A program made the position numbers and the translations under genes. Below, one piece after another: positions 52,222-60,721 of a stretch of 64,000 bases of DNA (the stretch's first letter is position 1; each line of letters starts with the position of its first letter). The stretch covers positions 186,001 through 250,000 of the forward strand of contig NZ_JABFFR010000005.1 of assembly GCF_013423485.1 (NCBI RefSeq), given 5' to 3'. Below the pieces are notes generated by a model that saw nothing but the letters and a program-made list of their open reading frames with translations, was not told the DNA's origin and ran no database searches. Source of the stretch: Azospirillum oleiclasticum (GTDB taxonomy: Bacteria > Pseudomonadota > Alphaproteobacteria > Azospirillales > Azospirillaceae).

Positions 52222-53589
52222 TTAACCCGTTTCGCCGGTCCGCAGCTCGCCCGTGGGGGCGAGGGGCCGGCTGGAAAGCCACAGGAAGCGCGCGAAGAGG
52301 AGGACGGTGGCGACGACGCTGGCGATGGCGATGGCGAGCACGAGGCCCATGGCCCCCAGCCCCGCCGCCACGCCGAGCAGCCAGCCCGCCGGCACCATCA
52401 CGAAGACGTAGGAGAACAGGTGGCTGCTGGTGGGCAGCCACGCCTCGCCATAGGCGCGCAGCACGTTGGCGACCACCCGCTGCGCCCCGTCCACCAGATT
52501 GACGAAGCCGACGATCGCGACCAGCGGCAGCGCCACCGCCGCCAGCGCCGGGTCGTTGGTGTAGAAGCCGAGTGCGGCGGCCGGGAACACCGCCAGAAGC
52601 AGGGCGATGACGCCGGTGGCCCCGGCGAACACGCCGTAGCCGCTCCACGCCGCCGCCGCCATGCCGGCCGGGTCGCCGCGGCCGCGGGCGCGGGCCGCCA
52701 GCACCGCCGTGGCGCCGCCGACCCCGACCGCGATCATGAACAGCAGCATGTTGATGTTGATGGCGATGGTGTAGGCGGCCAGCTCCAGCGCGCCGAAACG
52801 GCCGGCGAAGACCGCCATCATGGAGAAGGAGCCGCTCTCGATCCCCATGCTCAGCCCCTCCGCCACCCCCAGCCGCCGCTGGCGCCGCCCGGCGGACCAG
52901 CGGTGGTCGGCCAGCCGCGGGCGGCCGAGCGCCCGGCGCTCCGGCAGGATGCGGACGATGTAGGCGACGATGGCGACGGCGATGCACACCCGCACCGCCA
53001 GCGTGCCCAGCGCCGCCCCCTCCGCCCCCAGGGCCGGCAGGCCGAAGGGGCCGAAGACCAGCAGCCAGTCGAGCAGCAGGTTGGCGAGGTTGGCGCCCAG
53101 CATGATCCACACCGCCACGAAAGGCCGCCCCATGGATTCCAGCAGCATGACGCTGGCGATGTAGACCAGCATCGGCGGCAGCGACCAGCCGAGGATGCCG
53201 ACGATGCCGCTCGCCTCCATCGCCAGATCGGGCGCCAGTCCGGTGGCGAGGAACAGGTCCCCCGCGAAGGCGCCGAGCCCCACCGCGATCAGTCCGATGG
53301 CGAACGCGTAACCGAGCGAGCGGCGCCAGATGGCGCCGGCGTCGGCCGGATCGCCGCGGCCGATGGCGGCGGAGATCTCGACCAGCCCGCCGGTCAGCAG
53401 GCCGAGTCCGACCGTCTGCGCCGTCTGCACGAACACCGATGCGAAGGCCAGCCCGGCAAGGTCGCCGGTGCCGAAATGGCCGACCATCATGTTGTCGACC
53501 ACCAGCATCATCGTCAGCCCGATGCGGGCCGCGCTGATCGGCAGGGCGAGGCGGGCGAGTTCCAGAAGCCCGCCACCGGAAAACGGCAA
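52222..53589 (-). CDS. MATE-family efflux transporter
   Basis: Inner-membrane multidrug/metabolite exporter of 455 aa with about twelve helices in two homologous halves. The N-terminal LARLALPISAARIGLTMMLVVDNMMVGHFG is the family hallmark. No ATG lies near the start; a TTG at 53589 directly after the upstream stop, with GGAG 6-7 bp before it, is the best candidate. Its place between an aldolase-like gene and a dioxygenase gene suggests that it exports a substrate or product of those enzymes. Confidence 0.87.
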   Translation of the reverse strand: MPFSGGGLLELARLALPISAARIGLTMMLVVDNMMVGHFGTGDLAGLAFASVFVQTAQTVGLGLLTGGLVEISAAIGRGDPADAGAIWRRSLGYAFAIGLIAVGLGAFAGDLFLATGLAPDLAMEASGIVGILGWSLPPMLVYIASVMLLESMGRPFVAVWIMLGANLANLLLDWLLVFGPFGLPALGAEGAALGTLAVRVCIAVAIVAYIVRILPERRALGRPRLADHRWSAGRRQRRLGVAEGLSMGIESGSFSMMAVFAGRFGALELAAYTIAININMLLFMIAVGVGGATAVLAARARGRGDPAGMAAAAWSGYGVFAGATGVIALLLAVFPAAALGFYTNDPALAAVALPLVAIVGFVNLVDGAQRVVANVLRAYGEAWLPTSSHLFSYVFVMVPAGWLLGVAAGLGAMGLVLAIAIASVVATVLLFARFLWLSSRPLAPTGELRTGETG

Positions 53590-53591
53590 GA

Positions 53592-54329
53592 TCAGTCTCC
53601 GTAATAGGGCGTGTCGCGCGCCAGCACCCGCTCCAGCGCCGCGAAATGCAGGGCGGATTCCTTCTCCGCCAGCTCGGCGAACTGGCGCGCGGTGTGGACG
53701 GCCACGTCGCGCGGCACCTCGCGCACCGGCTTGCCGGTGGAGGCGGCGAGCACCTGCACCTGGCAGGAGCGTTCGAGGTAGTAGAGGTCGTGGAACGCCT
53801 CCGCCACCGTGCGGCCGTGCACCACCACGCCATGGTGGGCCAGGAACACGATGTCGCCGCCGTTGGCGCCGGTGGAGATGCGCGCCCCTTCCTCCGCGTC
53901 CATGGCGAGGCCGTTGTAGGCGTCGTCGTAGGTCACCCGGTCCCAGAAGCGCAGGGCGTTCTGGTGGGTGAAGAGCAGCCGCCCGTCCTCCACGCAGGTC
54001 AGCGCGGTGGCGTAGGGCATGTGGGTGTGGAAGATGGCCAGCGCGTCGGGGCGCGCCTTGTGCCCCTCGGTGTGGATGAAGAAGGCGGTCGGCTCGACCA
54101 CGCCGTCGCCCGCCAGCAGCGTGCCGGCGCCGTCCACCATCAGCAGGCGGCTGGCGGTGATCTCCGACCAGTGCAGGCCCATGGGGTTGATCAGGTAAAG
54201 CTCCGCGTCGCCGGGGATGCGCACGCTGAAGTGGTTGCACACCCCCTCGTGCAGGTCGAAACGCTCCGCCAGACGCAGCGCCGCCGCGAGCTGGCGCCGG
54301 AGTTCCGCGATTTCCTGCGGGTTGGCCAT
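53592..54329 (-). CDS. Class II aldolase/adducin-family protein
   Basis: Zinc-dependent aldolase/epimerase-fold protein of 245 aa. Metal-site motifs are FHTHMPYATAL (first two His) and LAHHGVVVHG (third His and neighbours); the N-terminal GVCNHFSVRIPGD loop is typical. It heads a minus-strand unit with the MATE and PhyH genes. A second family member lies at 56696-57463, also next to a TauD gene. It may cleave or decarboxylate a hydroxy-acid; substrate unknown. Confidence 0.87.
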   Translation of the reverse strand: MANPQEIAELRRQLAAALRLAERFDLHEGVCNHFSVRIPGDAELYLINPMGLHWSEITASRLLMVDGAGTLLAGDGVVEPTAFFIHTEGHKARPDALAIFHTHMPYATALTCVEDGRLLFTHQNALRFWDRVTYDDAYNGLAMDAEEGARISTGANGGDIVFLAHHGVVVHGRTVAEAFHDLYYLERSCQVQVLAASTGKPVREVPRDVAVHTARQFAELAEKESALHFAALERVLARDTPYYGD

Positions 54330-54545
54330 ACCGCCCTCCTGGTTGATAAAACGGCAAAGAGACTAAATAATAAGCTGGTCATCGGCGAGACCTGAGAGGA
54401 TGGTAACAGCGTTTCGCAGCCGCATCAATGGCGGCTGTAGCGGCAATGTGGAAACTGTTCTTTGACGTTATTCAAACGATGTTGCAACGCTGGGCCGATC
54501 TGGCATTCTTGGGATTGACCATGGAGCTGCGTTGGGGACGACGTC

Positions 54546-55433
54546 ATGACCAGCACGCCCGAATACCGACATCTGGAGTTGAAGCCGACCGGTGCCAGCT
54601 TCGGCATCGAGGTCACCAACATCGACCTCGCCCGCCCGCAGTCCGACGCGGTGTGGGAGGAGATCATCCGCGCCTATCTGGACCACCGCGTGATGGTGTT
54701 CCGCGGCCAGGAGCTGGAGCCGGAGCACATCGTCGCCGCCAGCAAGCGCTTCGGCTACACCGAGGCGCACATCGACAGCGGCTACCTGCTGGACGGCTAT
54801 CCCGAGATCATCAAGATCGGGAACCTGAAGGTGGACGGCGTGATGCGGTCCCTGTTCGTCAACGCCCGGGAGGAGTGGCACTTCGACTACTCCTATGTGA
54901 AGACGCCGTCGATCGGCGCCCTGTTCTACGCGGTCGAGATCCCGCCCGAGGGCGGGGACACCCTGTTCGCCGACAGCACCGCCGCCTTCGACGCGCTCGA
55001 CGACGCGGAGAAGGAGTGGCTGCGTCCCCTGGTGGCCGTGCATTCCTGGGAGGAGCTGCACCGCCAGCTCGAGGCGATGGACCCCACCCGCAAGCCGCTG
55101 TCCGCCGCCGCCAAGGCCAAATACCCGCCGGTGCGCCAGCCGCTCGTCCACAAGCACCCGGACACCGGCCGCGAATCCCTGTGGCTCTGCCCGCAGGTGA
55201 TCCTGGAGATCGAGGGGATGGAACGGGAGGAGACCCGCGCCCTCGTCGACCGGCTCCAGGCCCACACCATCTCGGCGCCCTTCCACCTCCGCCACAAATG
55301 GCGCAAGGGCGACCTCGTGGTCTGGGACAACCGGGCGGTGCTGCACACCGCCACGGTGTTCGACTACGAACGCCACCTGCGCCTGCTCTACCGCACCACC
55401 ATCCTGGCCGAGGCGCCGGCGGCGGCGGCGTAA
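54546..55433 (+). CDS. TauD/TfdA-family 2-oxoglutarate-dependent dioxygenase
   Basis: Non-heme iron oxygenase of 295 aa. Iron ligands are His112 and Asp114 (WHFDYSY) and His267 (VLHTATVFD); the Arg in the RLLYRTT segment would hold 2-oxoglutarate. The N-terminal GASFGIEVTNIDLARPQ is typical of TfdA-like members. It is divergent from the aldolase-MATE-PhyH unit and ends at a strong terminator. It is paralogous to the TauD gene at 58193. Confidence 0.9.
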   Translation: MTSTPEYRHLELKPTGASFGIEVTNIDLARPQSDAVWEEIIRAYLDHRVMVFRGQELEPEHIVAASKRFGYTEAHIDSGYLLDGYPEIIKIGNLKVDGVMRSLFVNAREEWHFDYSYVKTPSIGALFYAVEIPPEGGDTLFADSTAAFDALDDAEKEWLRPLVAVHSWEELHRQLEAMDPTRKPLSAAAKAKYPPVRQPLVHKHPDTGRESLWLCPQVILEIEGMEREETRALVDRLQAHTISAPFHLRHKWRKGDLVVWDNRAVLHTATVFDYERHLRLLYRTTILAEAPAAAA

Positions 55434-55439
55434 CACGCT

Positions 55440-55477
55440 GGCCCCCACCCGGCCGCGCGAGCGGCCGGGTGGGGGCC
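55440..55477. terminator. Convergent terminator between TauD and dehydrogenase genes
   Basis: A perfect 17-bp inverted repeat (GGCCCCCACCCGGCCGC at 55440-55456, complement at 55461-55477) closes a GCGA tetraloop. It lies between convergent genes and can act in both directions. Confidence 0.7.
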
Positions 55478-55496
55478 CGCCGCGACCGCCCCCGCC

Positions 55497-56426
55497 TCAA
55501 TACCCCCGCGTCGGGTCTACCATGTTGAGCAGCGGCTTGCCGGCCAGCGCGCGTTCGTAGTTCTCGATCAGCGTCGGTGCCGCGGTCTTCGGCGAGATGC
55601 CGCCGGCAACGTGCGGCGTCACCAGGATCTGCGGCAGCTCGTAGAAGGGGTGGTCCTCCGGCAACGGCTCCTTGGCGAAGACGTCCAGCGTCGCCCCGGC
55701 GATGTGGCCGTTGCGGACGGCCTCGGCGAGGTCCGGCTCCACCACATGGCCGCCGCGGCCGATGTTGATCACATAGCTGCCGGCGGGCATGGCGGCCAGC
55801 GTGTCCTTGTTGAGGATCCCGGCGGTCTGCGGGGTCAGCGCCAGCACGCAGACGAAGGCGCGGGCGGATGCCAGGAAGGGCGGCAGGCCCTCGTCACCGG
55901 CGTAGACCTCCACCCCGTCGGTCGGGCGCGGGGTGCGCGACCAGCCGGTGACCGGGAAGCCCACGGCGCGCAGCCGCGCGGCGACGGCACCGCCCAGCAC
56001 GCCCAGCCCCAGCACGCCGACCGGGAAGTCGGCCTTGTGCGGCGGCTCCTCGTGCTGCCAGTGGCGGGCGCGGGTGTTGCGCTCGAAACGGTCGAGGCCG
56101 CGGAAATGGCGGTAGACGGCGGCGACCGCGTAATCGACCATCGACTCCGTCAGGCTGGGATCGATCATGCGGGCCAACGGCACCGGCGGCAGGGCCGACA
56201 GGTCGAGCTGGTTGATGCCCGCCCCCAGCGTCTGGATGCCCTTCAGGTTGGTGTAGGCGCCGAGCCCGCCCGGCGGCGGCTTCCACAGCAGCGCGAACTC
56301 GAACTCCGCCGGGTCGGTGGCGTCCGGCCAATTCACGATGTCCAGGTCCGGCCGCAGGGCGCGCACCGCCTTGCCCCACCCGATGGGATCGTCGATGTCG
56401 CTGGAAAACAGGATCTTCCGCACCAC
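55497..56426 (-). CDS. D-2-hydroxyacid dehydrogenase (GhrA type)
   Basis: Glyoxylate/hydroxypyruvate reductase-like enzyme of 309 aa. Rossmann motif LGLGVLGGAVAARL is near residue 140; catalytic Arg is in NIGRGGHVVEPDL, Glu in the following helix and His in TPHVAGGIS. A GTG at 56426 is chosen because GGAGGGAGG lies 7 bp upstream; the frame extends to 56471. It would interconvert a 2-keto and a D-2-hydroxy acid with NAD(P)H, consistent with the hydroxy-acid theme of the neighbours. Confidence 0.88.
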   Translation of the reverse strand: MVRKILFSSDIDDPIGWGKAVRALRPDLDIVNWPDATDPAEFEFALLWKPPPGGLGAYTNLKGIQTLGAGINQLDLSALPPVPLARMIDPSLTESMVDYAVAAVYRHFRGLDRFERNTRARHWQHEEPPHKADFPVGVLGLGVLGGAVAARLRAVGFPVTGWSRTPRPTDGVEVYAGDEGLPPFLASARAFVCVLALTPQTAGILNKDTLAAMPAGSYVINIGRGGHVVEPDLAEAVRNGHIAGATLDVFAKEPLPEDHPFYELPQILVTPHVAGGISPKTAAPTLIENYERALAGKPLLNMVDPTRGY

Positions 56427-56616
56427 GCCCGCACCTCCCTCCGTCGTCGTCCCGTCCGAAAATCGCAGCACCGCCGCCCGCGGCGTTTACAAATTTTTCA
56501 AACTGATCTTTGGCTGAATGGAAAGCACATTTATTGAGCGTGTCAACCCCAAGTCCTCCGCCAAGATGCGCAGCGAACAGGCAGCAAAGCATCGTTTTTA
56601 ATCAGTTGCCGCCAAG

Positions 56617-56645
56617 TTGACAGCGCGTCCCGCCGTCAGTGTAAT
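56617..56645 (+). promoter_or_regulatory. Strong sigma-70-type promoter of the aldolase-TauD-ABC operon
   Basis: TTGACA (56617-56622) and TGTAAT (56640-56645) are separated by exactly 17 bp, about 50 bp before the first ATG of the operon. The surrounding 56427-56695 gap is AT-richer than the neighbourhood and holds no gene. Confidence 0.6.
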
Positions 56646-56695
56646 CGAAGGCGGCTGCGGCCCCCGATAAAACCGATGGGAGTAGGGACGGCGTC

Positions 56696-57463
56696 ATGAC
56701 GACGATCCTGGAGACGGGCCGGGTGCATTCCGGGCCGCAAGAGACGGTTCGTACCGATTTGTCCGTCGCACACAGGGTTGCGGAGCGTTTCGGGATGACG
56801 GACCTGATCTACACCCACTTCTCCGCGCGCGATCCTTTGGACGAGGATCTGTTTTACATCACGCCCTACGGGCATCTCTTCCACGAGATCGACCACGACA
56901 CCCTCTCCCGGATCCGCATGGCCGACGACGGGATGGTGGTGGAGGGGCGGCTGAATCCGGCGGGTGCGGTGATCCACGAGGCGGTCTACGCCGCCCGCCC
57001 CGACGTCGGCGCCATCTGCCACACCCACACGCGGGCCGGCGTGGCCGTGTCCTGCCTGAAGGACGGGCTGCTGCCGATCAGCCAGTTCTCGCTGCGCTTC
57101 CACGGCCGCGTCGGCTACCACGACTACGAGGGCGCCACGCTGGTGCCGGGCGAGCGCACCCGGTTGCAGGAGAGCGTGGCCGGCGTCGACGTGGTGATCC
57201 TGCGCAACCACGGGCTTCTGACCATGGGCCGCAGCATCCGCGAGGCGCTGTCGCGCATGTATTTCCTGGAGCGCGCCTGCCAGGTGCAGATCGACGCGCT
57301 CGCCACCGGCCGCGACCTCGTCGTTCCGACCGAGGAGATCGCCGCGGTCACCCGTGACCAGTACGCCGGCTTCGGCGAGGAGGACATGGAGGAGCGTATG
57401 GACCTGGAATGGGCCGCCCTCTGCCGCCTCGCCGCCTCGCAGGGAGGGTATCGCCATGCATGA
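56696..57463 (+). CDS. Class II aldolase/adducin-family protein (second copy)
   Basis: A 255-residue class II aldolase-fold protein with metal motifs CHTHTRAGVAVS and LRNHGLLTMG and the N-terminal THFSARDPLDED loop. It heads an operon continuing through a decarboxylase-like gene, a TauD gene and an ABC importer. It overlaps the next gene by 8 bp. It is related to, but clearly diverged from, the copy at 53592-54329. Confidence 0.88.
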   Translation: MTTILETGRVHSGPQETVRTDLSVAHRVAERFGMTDLIYTHFSARDPLDEDLFYITPYGHLFHEIDHDTLSRIRMADDGMVVEGRLNPAGAVIHEAVYAARPDVGAICHTHTRAGVAVSCLKDGLLPISQFSLRFHGRVGYHDYEGATLVPGERTRLQESVAGVDVVILRNHGLLTMGRSIREALSRMYFLERACQVQIDALATGRDLVVPTEEIAAVTRDQYAGFGEEDMEERMDLEWAALCRLAASQGGYRHA

Positions 57464-58196
57464 TCACGTCGGCTGGCGCGCGCGCCTCGGCCTCGTCTAC
57501 ATGGCCTCCAGCATCGTCATGGAACCGGAATGCTACGCCATGGCGCCGGAGGGGGTGTCGATCCACACCGCGCGCATGCATCTGCCGGCGGTGACCGCCG
57601 ACGGGCTGCGGGCGATGATGGACCATGGGCCGCTGGAGGACGCGGCGCGGCTGCTGGGCTACGCCCCACTCGACGCCGCGGTGTTCGGCGGCACCAGCGC
57701 CAGCTTCCTGGAGGGGCTGCGCTACGACCAGTCGGTGATCCAGCGCATGCGCGCCCTGATGGGGCCGATCCCGATAACCACCGCGTCCACCGCCGGGCTG
57801 GCGGCGCTCAAGGCCGTCGGCGCCAAGCGGATCACCTTCGTCGGTCCCTATGTGGAGGAGGTGACCGCCCGTGGCCGCGCCTTCTTCGAGGCGAACGGGG
57901 TCGGGGTGCTGGACGCGGTGGGGCTGGGCATCGCCGGTGACCACGCCATCGGCAGCGTGCCGCTGGAGGAGGTCTACCGCTTCGTCAAGCGCAGCGCCGT
58001 TCCCGGCTCCGACGCGGTGTTCATAAGCTGCACCAACTTCCGCACGGTGGGCGCCATCGCCACGCTGGAGCAGGATTTGGGCGTGCCGGTGGTCAGCGCC
58101 ATCCAGGCGAGCTTCTGGCACGTGCTGCGGCTGGCCGGCGTGGCCGGCGGCAAGACGGAGTTCGGCAGCCTCTTCGCGCAGGGGCTGCCGCAATGA
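57456..58196 (+). CDS. Asp/Glu racemase superfamily, arylmalonate-decarboxylase-like
   Basis: Cofactor-independent racemase/decarboxylase-fold protein of 246 aa. Racemases and maleate isomerases of this superfamily have two catalytic cysteines. Here the first site is FGGTSASF (Gly78/Gly79) without Cys, while the second is kept as SCTNFRT (Cys192). Exactly this Gly/Cys arrangement (Gly74/Cys188) characterises arylmalonate decarboxylase, so decarboxylation of a disubstituted malonate is the favoured guess. The ATG at 57456 overlaps the aldolase gene; the 3' end overlaps the TauD gene by four bases. Confidence 0.8.
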   Translation: MHDHVGWRARLGLVYMASSIVMEPECYAMAPEGVSIHTARMHLPAVTADGLRAMMDHGPLEDAARLLGYAPLDAAVFGGTSASFLEGLRYDQSVIQRMRALMGPIPITTASTAGLAALKAVGAKRITFVGPYVEEVTARGRAFFEANGVGVLDAVGLGIAGDHAIGSVPLEEVYRFVKRSAVPGSDAVFISCTNFRTVGAIATLEQDLGVPVVSAIQASFWHVLRLAGVAGGKTEFGSLFAQGLPQ

Positions 58197-59065
58197 CCGC
58201 CGTACCTTCACTCCGTCTCACCCCGCTGACCGACGCCGTCGGCGCCGAGGTGCACGACGTGGATCTGGCGGCAGAGCTCGATGATGGGCTGTTCGCCGCC
58301 ATCGAGCGCGCCTTTCTCGACCATGGGCTGCTGCTGTTCCGCGGCCAGTCGCTGACGCCGGAACGCCATGTGGCGCTGAGCCGCCGCTTCGGCGGGCTGG
58401 AGCACCATGTGCAGAAGCGGTTCCTGTATCCCGGCCATCCCGAGATCCTGGTGATCGGCAACGACCACGCGCCGGACGGCACGCCGACGGGATACTTCAT
58501 CCCTGGCGACGGCGACTGGCACACCGACATGTCCTATGTGGCGAGGCCCAGCCTGGGCTCGCTGTTCCACGCGGTCAAGGTGCCGCCCGAGGGCGGGGAC
58601 ACGGTGTTCGCCGGCGCCACCGCCGCGTACGACCGGCTGTCCGACGCCGACAAGGAGCGGCTGGCGCCGCTGCGCGCGGTGCACGACTACCCCTATTTCG
58701 ACGCCAAGATGTGCGCCACGAACCCCCGCCGCACGCCGCTGGACGACGAGCAGCGGGCGCGGGTGCCGCCGGTGGCCCACCCGATCCTGCGCACCCACCC
58801 CGTGACCGGCCGCAAGGCCATCTATCTCAGCCCCGAGGTGATCAGCGGGGTGGTCGGGATGGAGGATTCGGCGGGCCGGGCGCTGTGCCAGGAGCTGGCC
58901 GACTACGCCACGTCGGAGCCCTTCCTCTACCGCCACCGCTGGCGGGCCGGGGATCTGGTGATCTGGGACAACCGCTGCACGCTGCACAAGGCGACACCCT
59001 ACGACCATCACCGCCACGTCCGCACCATGCACCGCACCACGGTCTCGGGCGACGTGCCGTACTGA
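58193..59065 (+). CDS. TauD/TfdA-family dioxygenase (second copy)
   Basis: A 290-residue non-heme iron oxygenase with ligands His110 and Asp112 (WHTDMSY) and His265 (TLHKATPYD). The APDGTPTGYF insertion before the HxD is close to TfdA-like members that hydroxylate small acids. It is coupled to the upstream gene by a four-base overlap and followed by the ABC importer genes. Paralogue of 54546-55433. Confidence 0.9.
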   Translation: MTAVPSLRLTPLTDAVGAEVHDVDLAAELDDGLFAAIERAFLDHGLLLFRGQSLTPERHVALSRRFGGLEHHVQKRFLYPGHPEILVIGNDHAPDGTPTGYFIPGDGDWHTDMSYVARPSLGSLFHAVKVPPEGGDTVFAGATAAYDRLSDADKERLAPLRAVHDYPYFDAKMCATNPRRTPLDDEQRARVPPVAHPILRTHPVTGRKAIYLSPEVISGVVGMEDSAGRALCQELADYATSEPFLYRHRWRAGDLVIWDNRCTLHKATPYDHHRHVRTMHRTTVSGDVPY

Positions 59066-59132
59066 CCACCGCCTACCCGCACGGGGGCTGTCCCGCGTGC
59101 CTTGAAACCTTGAACAGGAAGGGGTGCTTCCC

Positions 59133-59942
59133 ATGCGCAACACGCTGTTCGCTCTCGCCGGTCTCGTCACCATGGCCACTCTGCCGGCGCTGGCCGCCGA
59201 CAAGCTGGTCATCGGCAACGAAGGCACCTACCCGCCCTTCAGCATGGTCCAGCCCTCGGGCGAGCTGATCGGCATCGAGCCCGAGATGGCGCGCGAGATG
59301 TGCAAGCGGATGGGCGTCACCTGCGAGTTCGCGGTGATGGACTTCAAGGCGCTGATCCCGTCGCTGCTCCAGGGCAAGGTCGACGTCGTCGGCTCGCAGA
59401 TCAAGCCGCTGGCCGAGCGCAAGGAGAAGGCGCTGTTCGGCATGCCCATCGTCTTCAACCACGACACCTACGTCGTGCCGAAGGCCAAGACCTACACCTT
59501 CACCAAGGAAGGTCTGAAGGGGGCGAAGATCGGCGTGCAGCGCGGCTCCTCCCAGGCCAAATACATCACCGAGACCTTCGGCGACGCGGTGAAGCCGGTG
59601 CTCTACGACAACCCCGACCAGATCCGGCTGGACCTGCTGAACGGCCGCGTCGACATGGCCTTCGGCGCCAAGCTGAACTGGACGGTCGAGCTGATCGACA
59701 AGCCGGAGGGCAAGGACTGGAAGCTGGCCGGCGGCGACGTGTGGACCGGCGACCCGTCGATGCCCGAGGCGGAGCGCGGCTCCTCCTGGATCGTGCGCAA
59801 GGGCGAGACAGCCCTGATCGCCAAGATGGACGCGACGCTCAAGGCGATGATCGCGGACTGCTCGGTGACCAAGATCCGCAAGAAGTACCTGTCCGTGCCG
59901 ATCGTGCCGGGCGAGGAGGCCTGCGAGGCCAAGAGCGGCTGA
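59133..59942 (+). CDS. Polar amino-acid ABC transporter substrate-binding protein (second system)
   Basis: Periplasmic family 3 binding protein of 269 aa. The signal peptide (MRNTLFALAGLVTMATLPALAA) precedes KLVIGNEGTYPPFSMVQPSGELIGIEPEMAREM, where the ligand-binding Tyr/Pro-Pro-Phe and acidic motif are recognisable. AGGAAGGGG before the ATG at 59133 decides the start over a GTG at 59124. Likely ligand: an amino-acid-like acid processed by the three upstream enzymes. Confidence 0.9.
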   Translation: MRNTLFALAGLVTMATLPALAADKLVIGNEGTYPPFSMVQPSGELIGIEPEMAREMCKRMGVTCEFAVMDFKALIPSLLQGKVDVVGSQIKPLAERKEKALFGMPIVFNHDTYVVPKAKTYTFTKEGLKGAKIGVQRGSSQAKYITETFGDAVKPVLYDNPDQIRLDLLNGRVDMAFGAKLNWTVELIDKPEGKDWKLAGGDVWTGDPSMPEAERGSSWIVRKGETALIAKMDATLKAMIADCSVTKIRKKYLSVPIVPGEEACEAKSG

Positions 59943-59950
59943 TGAATTCC

Positions 59951-59979
59951 CCCTCTCCCGCCTCCGGCGGGGGAGGGGA
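59951..59979. terminator. Stem-loop between binding-protein and permease genes (second system)
   Basis: CCCCTCTCCCGCC (59951-59963) pairs with GGCGGGGGAGGGG (59967-59979) with one wobble pair and a 3-base loop. As in the other amino-acid ABC operon, it sits directly after the binding-protein gene and before the permease, where it may favour higher expression of the binding protein. Confidence 0.5.
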
Positions 59980-60001
59980 TTGAAGCAAGCAGGAGTCGGG
60001 T

Positions 60002-60712
60002 GTGCTCGAACTGATTTCCTTCGGCGAGAAGGGTTACGGCTGGCTGCTGGTGCAGGGCGCCTGGATCACCCTGCAGCTGTCCTTCGTGGGCTTTGCGGCG
60101 GCGCTGGTGCTGGGCGTGCTGATCGCCATGGCGACGCTGGAGCGGCGGGGGCTGCGCTGGATGGCGTGGCGGGTCTACGCCTCCGTCTTCATGGGGGTGC
60201 CGTCGCTGCTGGTGATCTTCCTGCTGTTCTTCGGCGGGGCGGAGATCGTGCGGGGGCTGCTGGCGCCCTTCGGGATCAAGGCCAAGCTGGACATGACGCC
60301 CTTCACCGCCGGGGCGATCGGGCTCGCCATCGTCTATTCCGCCTACATGGCGGAGCTGGTGCGCGGCGCCATCCAGAACGTGCCGAAGGGCCAGCTCGAG
60401 AGTGCCGCGGCGCTGTGCATCCCGCGCACCCACATCTGGACCAAGGTGATCCTGCCGCAGGCCGCCCGCCTCGCCCTGCCGGGGCTGGTCAATCTGTGGA
60501 TCATCCTGCTGAAGGATACGGCGCTCGTCTCGCTCGTCGGGCTCAACGACATCATCGCCCAGGCGAAGATCGCGGCGGGATCGACCAAGCAGCCCTTCGT
60601 CTTCTACACGGCCGCGGCCGTCTTCTTCATCCTCTTCGGCGCCGTCACGGTGCGTTACAGCCGGTACCTGCGCGAGCGGCTGGAGCGCGGGCAGCGCACC
60701 GCGCAAACCTGA
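60002..60712 (+). CDS. Polar amino-acid ABC transporter permease (second system)
   Basis: Permease of 236 aa from a GTG start with AGGAG 7 bp upstream. It has five or so helices and the coupling motif GAIQNVPKGQLESAAALCI (residues about 120-140). It is followed after 9 bp by the partner permease. Family HisQ/ArtQ type. Confidence 0.9.
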   Translation: MLELISFGEKGYGWLLVQGAWITLQLSFVGFAAALVLGVLIAMATLERRGLRWMAWRVYASVFMGVPSLLVIFLLFFGGAEIVRGLLAPFGIKAKLDMTPFTAGAIGLAIVYSAYMAELVRGAIQNVPKGQLESAAALCIPRTHIWTKVILPQAARLALPGLVNLWIILLKDTALVSLVGLNDIIAQAKIAAGSTKQPFVFYTAAAVFFILFGAVTVRYSRYLRERLERGQRTAQT

Positions 60713-60721
60713 GGTCCATCC

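Noticed and set aside
54480..54545. TGGCATTCTTGGGAT as a sigma-54 promoter before the TauD gene
   Set aside because: The -12 element lacks the TTGC core, so it does not meet the standard applied at 28.5 kb.
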